From contig DHWX01000004.1 in the NCBI GenBank assembly GCA_002413395.1, positions 636 to 23,190 of the forward strand: DNA of 22,555 nt. Direction: 5' to 3'. The position numbers were made by a program, and so were the translations under genes. Origin of the DNA: Polaromonas sp. UBA5171. GTDB lineage: Bacteria > Pseudomonadota > Gammaproteobacteria > Burkholderiales > Burkholderiaceae_C. Under the pieces are notes generated by a model. The model made no database searches. It saw only the letters and a list, made by a program, of their open reading frames with translations, and was not told where the DNA came from. Below, one piece after another: positions 1-6,663 of this stretch. Numbering within the stretch: position 1 is the stretch's first letter; each line of letters begins with the position of its first letter.

Positions 1-764
1 TGACCGAGCCGGATGCCGGGTCCGATCTCGCTTCGATGCGGACCACGGCGCGCCGCGACGGTGATGACTGGGTGCTCAACGGCTCCAAGATGTTCATCAC
101 CAATGGCGTACATGGTGAAATTTTCTTTGTGGCGGCCAAAACTGGAGATGCCGGGCGCAATCACCAAATCTCGATGTTCATTGTTGAAAAGGGCACCCCC
201 GGCTTCAGCGTAGCCCGTCCTTTAAGGAAACATGGCTGGCTGTCAAGCGACACAGCCGAACTGGTGTTTGACAACTGCCGTATTCCGTCTGGAAACCTGC
301 TGGGTGAGGAAAACAAGGGCTTTTACGCACTGGTAAAAAACCTGCAGAACGAACGGATCGTACTGGCTGCCCAGGCCATGGGCGAAGCCTCCAAGGCGAT
401 CGAACTTACCGTGGACTGGGTCACTCAGCGCAAGGCGTTTGGAGCAACATTGTGGGATAAGCAGGCCATCAGACAGCGCATGGCAATGCTAAGTGCGCGG
501 GTCGAGGCTGCCAAGGCACTGATTTACAACACCGCGTGGCGCGACGCACAAAATCAGGTCGTGGTATCCGAAGCCTCGATGCTCAAGGCACTCTGCGGTG
601 AACTGGTCAACGAAGTAATGTACGACTGCCTGCAGTTTCATGGCGGCATGGGCTACGTTCGCGAAACGGCGATCGAACGTATGACACGTGACGCGCGCAT
701 CCAGTCAATTGGCGGTGGCGCCACTGAAGTGATGCTTGACGAAATTGCCAAGCGCATGGGTTGA
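1..764 (+). CDS. Acyl-CoA dehydrogenase (isovaleryl-CoA dehydrogenase-like), 5' partial
   Basis: Flavin-dependent acyl-CoA dehydrogenase that makes a 2,3-enoyl-CoA. The reading frame is open from base 3, so the N-terminal third lies outside the window. Visible are the family motif TEPDAGSD at the left edge, the flavin-contact segment WVLNGSKMFITNG, and the C-terminal QFHGGMGY segment. The base position used by medium-chain enzymes (YEG) reads GGG near 711-719, while a glutamate sits in NERIVLA (GAA at 351-353). That is the helix-G position used by isovaleryl- and long-chain-type enzymes. It is the first visible gene of a same-strand operon and its stop abuts the next start. By analogy with FadE19 of the M. 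tuberculosis leucine module, isovaleryl-CoA is the likely substrate. The family call is certain; the substrate is inferred. Confidence 0.93.
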   Translation, partial: TEPDAGSDLASMRTTARRDGDDWVLNGSKMFITNGVHGEIFFVAAKTGDAGRNHQISMFIVEKGTPGFSVARPLRKHGWLSSDTAELVFDNCRIPSGNLLGEENKGFYALVKNLQNERIVLAAQAMGEASKAIELTVDWVTQRKAFGATLWDKQAIRQRMAMLSARVEAAKALIYNTAWRDAQNQVVVSEASMLKALCGELVNEVMYDCLQFHGGMGYVRETAIERMTRDARIQSIGGGATEVMLDEIAKRMG

Positions 765-1457
765 GTGGCATTGAGTCCCGTGAATAAAAGCAAGCCGGAG
801 CCGCGACGCGCCAAGCTGCCACCGAAGACGGCTGGCGCGGTCTCGCGGCAGGCCATCCTGGACACCGCGGCGCGGTTGTTCCGTCAGGAAGGCTATGCAG
901 CCACTTCGCTTCGCGCGATTGCCGGCGCATGCGATATGAAAGCCGGCAGCCTGTATTACCACTTTGAGTCAAAGGACCAGATCGTCAGCGAGGTGTTGGA
1001 CATTGGCGTGCAACGCGTGTTTGACGCCGTCAAGGCAGCCGTCGAAGCGCTGCCACCAGCCGCCGGACTGGCCGCTACGCTGCAATGCGCGATTGAGGCT
1101 CACCTGCGCGCACTGCTGCATGCACATGACTTCACCTCAGCCAACATTCGCATCTTCGGGCAGGTGCCAACCGATGTACGCGCCTCGCACCGGGCCTTGC
1201 GTCGGCGCTACGAGGACTATTGGCGCAACTTGCTGGCGAGCTTGCAGTTGCGCGGAGAAATTCGCGCCGAGAACGACCTCCAGCGCACAGTATTCTTTCT
1301 GTTTGGCGCCATGAACTGGGCCACCGAGTGGTACGACGAAAACAAGTCCGGCCTCGCGGTCGTGGCTGGTGAACTGGCCGATCTGGTAGTGAATGGCCTG
1401 AAGCCACGGTCCTCAGCCCGGCCTGGGATACAAAGACCAAAGCAAGGAAAATCATGA
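765..1457 (+). CDS. TetR/AcrR family transcriptional regulator
   Basis: DNA-binding repressor of about 230 residues. The N-terminal TetR helix-turn-helix covers roughly residues 29-75 (RQAILDTAARLF, then SLYYHFESKDQI, the typical recognition helix and following turn). The rest is a ligand-binding domain without recognisable motifs. The start is GTG directly after the stop of the dehydrogenase; a second GTG at 780 would also keep the whole domain. Its 3' end overlaps the next ATG by four bases. Lying inside the operon, it probably senses an acyl-CoA intermediate and represses the operon, as TetR proteins in fatty acid and terpenoid operons do. No operator can be assigned because the operon promoter is outside the window. 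Confidence 0.92.
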   Translation: MALSPVNKSKPEPRRAKLPPKTAGAVSRQAILDTAARLFRQEGYAATSLRAIAGACDMKAGSLYYHFESKDQIVSEVLDIGVQRVFDAVKAAVEALPPAAGLAATLQCAIEAHLRALLHAHDFTSANIRIFGQVPTDVRASHRALRRRYEDYWRNLLASLQLRGEIRAENDLQRTVFFLFGAMNWATEWYDENKSGLAVVAGELADLVVNGLKPRSSARPGIQRPKQGKS

Positions 1458-3052
1458 GTGTCGCGTCAAGAATCAACCCGCGCAGTGAAGCGTTCGCGCG
1501 CAACGCGGAGCACTTTGCCAATCTGCTTGCCACACTGCACGAACGCATGGCCTGGGCCATGCGCGGTGGTGGCGACAAACTAATGCAGCGTCACATTGAA
1601 CGCGGCAAGCTACCGGTGCGCCAACGCATCGACTTGCTGCTTGACGTAGGATCGCCGTTCCTGGAAATCGCACCGCTTGCCGCCTGGGGACTGTACGATA
1701 ACGAGGTACCAGCGGCGGGGATAGTGGCGGGCATCGGACTGGTTGAAGGGGTGCATTGCATGATCATCGCCAACGATGCCACGGTCAAAGGGGGAAGCTT
1801 TTTCCGTGAGACTGTGCGCAAGCATGTGCGGGCGCAGGACATTGCACTGCAAAACCGTTTACCCTGTTTGTACTTGGTGGACTGCGGAGGCGCTTACCTG
1901 CCCGAGCAGGACCAGGTGTTTCCCGACTGGGGGCACTTCGGAACAACCTTCTACAACCAATGCCGCATGAGTGCCGAAGGCCTGCCACAGCTGTCTGCAG
2001 TGTTCGGCGGCTGCACTGCCGGCGGCGCCTACATTCCCGCCTTGTCAGACGAAGCCATCATCGTCCAGGGCACGGGGCGCATCCACTTGGGCGGCCCCCC
2101 GATCGTCAAGGCGGCCATCAACGAGGTGGTCGACGGCGAGACTCTGGGCGGCGCGGCCATGCACACGCGTGTTTCGGGCGTAACCGACTACCTCGCCACC
2201 GACGAAAAACAGGCACTTGCCAAACTCAGGCAGATTGTGCGGCATCTGAACATGCCGTGGACGCCAGCCGTCCCAGCACGTGCCAGCCTGCCGCCGCGCT
2301 TTGACCCGGGCGAGATCGGTGGCATCGTGGGCGGCAACCTGAAGCAACCCTACGATGTACGCGAGGTTCTGATCCGCCTGGTGGACGATAGCGAACTGCA
2401 GGAATTCAAGCCCGAGTATGGCACCACACTCGTTTGCGCCATGGCGCATCTGCATGGTCAACCGGTAGGCATCCTGGCCAACAACGGCGTGCTGTTTTCC
2501 GACTCGTCGGTCAAGGGCGCCCACTTCATCGAGCTGTGCAACCAGCGCAACATTCCGCTGTTGTTCCTGCAGAACATCACCGGGTTCATGGTTGGCACCG
2601 AGGCCGAGCGTGGCGGGATTGCCAAACACTCCGCCAAACTGGTTTACGCCATGTCAACCGCCCGGGTACCACGGCTTACCGTCCTGATTGGCGGCTCTTA
2701 TGGTGCCGGCAACTACGGCATGTGCGGTCGCGGTTTTGCGCCGAACTTTCTCTTTGCCTGGCCCAACTCCCGAATCGCGACCATGAGCCCCGAAGTCGCG
2801 ACCACCGTGCTAACCGAGTTGCGCAAAAGTTCACTCAAGGGCGTGGGTGCCGAGGCCGAACGGGTGGAACTGGCGCGCCAGACTACCGAGCAGTTCACCC
2901 GCCAAAGCGATCCGTATTACGCGACCGCACGGCTCTGGGACGACGGTATTATCGAGCCATCACAGACACGTGATGTGCTTGGCCTGTGCCTGCAATTGCT
3001 GGCGCAAGGCATACCGCGCGTCACCGGCCCCTCACCCGTGTTCAGGATGTAA
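1454..3052 (+). CDS. Acyl-CoA carboxylase beta subunit (methylcrotonyl-CoA carboxylase type)
   Basis: Carboxyltransferase subunit, 532 residues, the usual length for methylcrotonyl-CoA carboxylase beta. It transfers carboxyl from carboxybiotin to an acyl-CoA. The N-terminal half carries YDNEVP, ANDATVKGG and a GGAYLP motif. The oxyanion segment CTAGGAYIPALSDE follows, and the C-terminal half has GGSYGAGNYGMCGR. The ATG overlaps the TetR stop (ATGA) and is preceded by an AAGGAAA ribosome site. One oddity: the stretch that normally reads like MGGEQAA reads MSPEVAT here (from residue 444). Geranyl-CoA carboxylase is the main alternative. The neighbouring biotin carboxylase is its partner. Confidence 0.93.
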   Translation: MSVASRINPRSEAFARNAEHFANLLATLHERMAWAMRGGGDKLMQRHIERGKLPVRQRIDLLLDVGSPFLEIAPLAAWGLYDNEVPAAGIVAGIGLVEGVHCMIIANDATVKGGSFFRETVRKHVRAQDIALQNRLPCLYLVDCGGAYLPEQDQVFPDWGHFGTTFYNQCRMSAEGLPQLSAVFGGCTAGGAYIPALSDEAIIVQGTGRIHLGGPPIVKAAINEVVDGETLGGAAMHTRVSGVTDYLATDEKQALAKLRQIVRHLNMPWTPAVPARASLPPRFDPGEIGGIVGGNLKQPYDVREVLIRLVDDSELQEFKPEYGTTLVCAMAHLHGQPVGILANNGVLFSDSSVKGAHFIELCNQRNIPLLFLQNITGFMVGTEAERGGIAKHSAKLVYAMSTARVPRLTVLIGGSYGAGNYGMCGRGFAPNFLFAWPNSRIATMSPEVATTVLTELRKSSLKGVGAEAERVELARQTTEQFTRQSDPYYATARLWDDGIIEPSQTRDVLGLCLQLLAQGIPRVTGPSPVFRM

Positions 3053-3056
3053 TCCG

Positions 3057-5084
3057 ATGTTCAAGCAAATCCTGATTGCCAACCGCGGCGAGATTGCCTG
3101 CCGCATCATCCGCACCTGTCGCCGTCTGGGCATCAAGACCGTTGCGGTGTACTCTGAAGCTGATGCCAGCAGCCGCCATGTGGCCGAAGCCGACTACGCC
3201 CTGGCCATTGGTGGCGCGAGCGCCAGCGAGTCCTATCTGCGGGTTGATCGCATCATTGCCGCAGCGCTCTCAAGCGGCGCACAAGCCATCCATCCAGGCT
3301 ATGGTTTTTTGTCCGAAAAGCTGGAACTGGTCGATGCCTGCGACGCACAGGGCATCGCCTTTGTCGGACCAAACCGGGGCGCAATCAAAGCCATGGGCTC
3401 CAAGATCGAAAGCAAACGCATGGCGCGATCCGCCGGAGTGCGATGTGTACCCGGTTACGACGGGGACGACCAGAGCCCCGAGCGGCTGCTGGATGAGGCC
3501 CATCGCATCGGATTTCCACTGCTGATCAAGGCCAGCGCTGGCGGCGGCGGCAAGGGTATGCGCCGCGTCAATGCACCGGAAGACTTCCTGGCGATGCTGT
3601 CGCTGGCGCGCAAGGAGGCACTGGCCTCGTTTGGTGATGAACAGATTTTGCTGGAAAAATACATCATCAACCCGCGTCATCTGGAAGTGCAGCTGATGGG
3701 TGACCGGCACGGCGGCTTGGTGCATCTTTTTGAGCGTGAGTGCTCCATTCAACGCCGCTTCCAGAAAGTGATCGAGGAAGCACCGGCGAATCATTTGCCG
3801 CCCGCAATGGCCGGAAGACTCTACGAAGCCGCATTGCGCATGGGCCGCGCAATGGCTTATGACAACGCGGGCACGGTGGAGTTTGTGCTCGATGCCGACC
3901 TGGGAGACACACCTTTTTTTCTCGAAGTCAACACGCGCCTGCAAGTTGAACACGCGGTGACCGAAATGACCACGGGCATCGATCTCGTAGAGTGGCAGTT
4001 GCGGATTGCAGCCGGTGAACCGTTGCCGCTGCAGCAAACGGCGATTGGGCGCAGCGGTTGGGCAATTGAATGCCGTCTCAATGCCGAAGACCCGGAGCAT
4101 GACTACCGTCCCAGCCTGGGTCGGCTGACTGGCTATGCTGAACCAACCCCGCAACCAGGTGTGCGCGTCGACAGTGGCCTGCATGTCGGCAGCGAGGTCA
4201 CGCCCTACTACGACTCAATGCTGGCGAAGGTCATTGGCTATGGTACGTCGCGTGCGCTGGCACGGGCGCACGCGCGCGCCGGCATTGAGCAGTTGCGCAT
4301 CGAGGGGGTTCGCACCAATGCGTCATTGTTGTTGCAGATTCTGGAGCATTCCGAATTCGACGCCGTGCTCACAACCCGCTTCCTCGAACAAAATTTCGTC
4401 TTCGGCGCCTCGCCAGACCTGAGCATCCGGCAGGCCCATGTGCTGGCGGTAGGGGCGGCTTGGGCCGCGAGCCAGCCAGTGCCGGCGACCGTTTGGGGCG
4501 CATTGCGCGGATTCCGCATGACGTCTCTGATCGGCCATGGTGCGACAGTCGATATCCAGCTCGACAACGTATCTGCGGGTGGTGACGGCGAGACGGTACG
4601 GCTCATTTACGCCCTTGGCCGATACAGGCTGGCTGAGCACACCGGCATGCAGGCGATGGTGACAGCCGAGGCCGACGGATTTTGGGTCGAGGTTCGGGAC
4701 GGCGAAGCCCCGCCTGTCACCTTCCATGTGCAGCGGACTGACGACAAGCGCTGGTTCAGCTGGGCGCTGGGCCACAGCATGGCGTGGACCGTGAAACACG
4801 CTCTCGCGCACAGCCCCCCTGTCAGCAGTGCTCTCAGCCAGAACGACCGTTTATCGGCAACACTGCCGGGCCGAATTGCCGAAGTCATGGTGCGAGAGGG
4901 TGATGTCGTCGCCGAAGGCGATCCAGTGCTGACGCTGGAAGCGATGAAGCTCTACCATGCACTGACTGCGCCGCTGAGCGGGCGTATTCGGCAGGTGCTG
5001 GTAAAGGTTGGCGACATTGTCGGCCAGGAACAGCTGCTGGTTGAAATCGATCCCCTGCTGGAAAATCCGGTACAGGTCAAGTAG
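3057..5084 (+). CDS. Acyl-CoA carboxylase alpha subunit (biotin carboxylase plus biotin carrier)
   Basis: ATP-dependent biotin carboxylase fused to a biotin carrier domain, 675 residues, in line with methylcrotonyl-CoA carboxylase alpha. It starts at MFKQILIANRGEIACR, the conserved family N-terminus, four bases after the upstream stop. The open frame extends further upstream but only over the preceding gene. ATP-grasp motifs KASAGGGGKGMR and NTRLQVEHAVTE are intact. The BCCP domain is the last 70 or so residues; the biotinylated lysine is K631 in EAMKL (codon 4947-4949), where most family members have EAMKM. It forms the holoenzyme with the preceding carboxyltransferase. A strong GAGGAGG site for the next gene covers its stop. 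Confidence 0.94.
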   Translation: MFKQILIANRGEIACRIIRTCRRLGIKTVAVYSEADASSRHVAEADYALAIGGASASESYLRVDRIIAAALSSGAQAIHPGYGFLSEKLELVDACDAQGIAFVGPNRGAIKAMGSKIESKRMARSAGVRCVPGYDGDDQSPERLLDEAHRIGFPLLIKASAGGGGKGMRRVNAPEDFLAMLSLARKEALASFGDEQILLEKYIINPRHLEVQLMGDRHGGLVHLFERECSIQRRFQKVIEEAPANHLPPAMAGRLYEAALRMGRAMAYDNAGTVEFVLDADLGDTPFFLEVNTRLQVEHAVTEMTTGIDLVEWQLRIAAGEPLPLQQTAIGRSGWAIECRLNAEDPEHDYRPSLGRLTGYAEPTPQPGVRVDSGLHVGSEVTPYYDSMLAKVIGYGTSRALARAHARAGIEQLRIEGVRTNASLLLQILEHSEFDAVLTTRFLEQNFVFGASPDLSIRQAHVLAVGAAWAASQPVPATVWGALRGFRMTSLIGHGATVDIQLDNVSAGGDGETVRLIYALGRYRLAEHTGMQAMVTAEADGFWVEVRDGEAPPVTFHVQRTDDKRWFSWALGHSMAWTVKHALAHSPPVSSALSQNDRLSATLPGRIAEVMVREGDVVAEGDPVLTLEAMKLYHALTAPLSGRIRQVLVKVGDIVGQEQLLVEIDPLLENPVQVK

Positions 5085-5090
5085 AGGAGG
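5084..5090 (+). promoter_or_regulatory. Strong Shine-Dalgarno site of the MaoC gene
   Basis: GAGGAGG ends six bases before the ATG at 5096 and overlaps the last base of the carboxylase stop codon. It fixes the MaoC start and suggests high or coupled translation. Confidence 0.75.
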
Positions 5091-5095
5091 CATTC

Positions 5096-5563
5096 ATGTC
5101 AGGTTTGTATTATGAAGAATTCACGGTCGGTCAGAAATTCGAACATCCATGGGGTCGCACCATCACCGAGTCGGACAACGTCATGTTCTCTTGTCTCACC
5201 CTGAATGTGCAGCCACTGCACATTGACGCTGATTTTGCTTCCCGAACCGAGTGGGGCAAGCCGCTGGTCAATAGCCTGTTCACGCTCGGCCTGATGATTG
5301 GCATGACCGTCAATGACACGACACTGGGTACAACCATCGCGAACCTCGGCATGAGTGATATTCGTTTTCCGAAGCCGCTGTTTCATGGCGACACCATCCA
5401 CGTGTGCACCACCGTCAAGTCGATACGCGAAAGCAAATCCCGGCCGACTGCCGGCATCGTTGAATTTGAGCATGTGGCCGTCAACCAGCACCAGCAGGTG
5501 GTAGCCATCTGCGTGCGCCAGGCGCTGATGCACAAGCGCATCGCGCACGCGAAAGCGCAGTAA
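5096..5563 (+). CDS. MaoC-family hot-dog (R)-specific enoyl-CoA hydratase
   Basis: Single hot-dog domain protein of 155 residues, the size of stand-alone MaoC hydratases. It probably hydrates the unsaturated dicarboxylyl-CoA produced by the carboxylase (3-methylglutaconyl-CoA to (R)-HMG-CoA if the leucine reading is right). The catalytic loop reads SCLTLNVQPLHID. The histidine is H42, but the aspartate of the PhaJ-type D-x4-H dyad is asparagine N37. This NxQPLH form is, as far as I recall, usual for the mesaconyl/itaconyl-like MaoC branch. LVNSLFTLGLMIG and FHGDT are further family hallmarks. Its TAA overlaps the next ATG (TAATG), so translation is probably coupled to the lyase. M. tuberculosis Rv2499c is the functional model. 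Confidence 0.88.
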   Translation: MSGLYYEEFTVGQKFEHPWGRTITESDNVMFSCLTLNVQPLHIDADFASRTEWGKPLVNSLFTLGLMIGMTVNDTTLGTTIANLGMSDIRFPKPLFHGDTIHVCTTVKSIRESKSRPTAGIVEFEHVAVNQHQQVVAICVRQALMHKRIAHAKAQ

Positions 5564-6483
5564 TGCATGCAACTCCCGTCCCATCTGCAGTGCGTTCCTA
5601 TTTATTCGTACCAGGCAACCGGCCCGAGCGCTTTGCCAAGGCACTGGCCAGCGGTGCCGACGCATTGATCCTCGACCTGGAAGACAGCGTGCCCTTGGCT
5701 GAAAAAGCGGCTGCGCGCGAGTCAGTTGCCTGCTGGCTGCCAACCGTCGACACCGATCTGCCCATCTGGATTCGCATCAATCCCTTGCCCTGTACTTCGC
5801 ATCAGGACGACCTGCGCCTGCTCAGCCGTGTGCGACCGGCCGGCGTTGTGCTGCCAAAGTGCGAAGGCATGGAAGACGCAGCAACGATCGACGCGGAACT
5901 TGGTGACATCGAGCGGCATTCCGGACGACCTCAGCGCTCGGTTTTGCTAATGGTCATTGCCACGGAAACCGCACGTGCCATGCAACTCATCCATACTTTT
6001 AACCAGCCAACACCACGTCTGGCTGGCATCCTCTGGGGAGCCGAGGACCTGGCCACAAGCCTGGGGGTTCGCAGCCTGCGTGATACATCTGGGCGCTACC
6101 TGCCACCGGCACTGCGCGCGCGCGACGCCGCCTTGTTTGCCAGCCATGCGTGCGGCGTCGCCGCGATCGATGCTGTTTACACCAAGCTGGACGACGCGGC
6201 AGGTCTAGAGGCTGAAACGCGGGCGCACGCGGCTCTCGGATTTACTGCAAAGGCCGCGATTCACCCAGCGCAGATCGCGGTGATCCACAGGGCACTGCAG
6301 CAGAGCGACGACGACGTGACCTGGGCGCAGGAAGTCATTGCCGAACTGCACGATGGTGCCAAAGCGTCGGGCCGGGTCCGCGGCATGATGGTCGATCAGC
6401 CGCACCTGAATGCGGCACGACGCATTCAGCTCGCGTTCCTGCTTGCACAGGCAAAGACACGAAGCGCCAGCCGTGAGCAATGA
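5563..6483 (+). CDS. HpcH/HpaI-CitE-type CoA-ester lyase, probable (R)-HMG-CoA lyase
   Basis: TIM-barrel Mg-dependent lyase of the CitE family, 306 residues. Motifs seen in order: RSYLFVPGNRPERF near the start, ILDLEDSV (residues 36-43), WIRINPL, LPKCEG, ATETARAM, GILWGAEDLATSLG and a C-terminal AAIHPAQIAVIH. These are typical of malyl-, citramalyl- and HMG-CoA-cleaving members, not of the beta subunit of true citrate lyase, whose partner genes are absent. Coupling to a MaoC hydratase and a biotin-dependent carboxylase matches Rv2498c, reported to cleave (R)-HMG-CoA and (S)-citramalyl-CoA. It is the last gene of the operon. The family is sure; the exact substrate is inferred. Confidence 0.9.
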   Translation: MHATPVPSAVRSYLFVPGNRPERFAKALASGADALILDLEDSVPLAEKAAARESVACWLPTVDTDLPIWIRINPLPCTSHQDDLRLLSRVRPAGVVLPKCEGMEDAATIDAELGDIERHSGRPQRSVLLMVIATETARAMQLIHTFNQPTPRLAGILWGAEDLATSLGVRSLRDTSGRYLPPALRARDAALFASHACGVAAIDAVYTKLDDAAGLEAETRAHAALGFTAKAAIHPAQIAVIHRALQQSDDDVTWAQEVIAELHDGAKASGRVRGMMVDQPHLNAARRIQLAFLLAQAKTRSASREQ

Positions 6484-6663
6484 AGGCTTACACCCTTTCT
6501 TTCGATCACTCTTTCAAGCCAGTCAAACGCCTCGTCCAACTCGAATGTCAACGGGACAAATGTCAGAGCCGGATCCCTGTCCACCGGCATTCGTTCTGCG
6601 GTAGCGCAGCCCGACGTCCCCCGCCTTCGCTGCGTTCCTTCTTGATCGTGCTGCGCTCTCAAT
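6484..6663. other. Convergent intergenic spacer
   Basis: Spacer of 180 bases between the lyase (+) and the RND pump (minus). I see no convincing gene. A short GCCGG...CCGGC inverted pair lies near 6568-6588 without a T tract. Open frames on both strands here have no recognisable protein features. Confidence 0.5.

Noticed and set aside
2847..3056. Upstream extension of the biotin carboxylase frame
   Set aside because: It overlaps the carboxyltransferase gene out of frame, and the family N-terminus MFKQILIANRGE begins at 3057.
3270..4184. Long open frame on the minus strand opposite the biotin carboxylase
   Set aside because: The plus-strand product has intact ATP-grasp motifs; the antisense product has no family features and is a shadow of high-GC coding sequence.
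6426..6662. Minus-strand frame in the spacer after the lyase gene
   Set aside because: No recognisable domain and it overlaps the lyase 3' end; one stretch looks protein-like but this is not enough.
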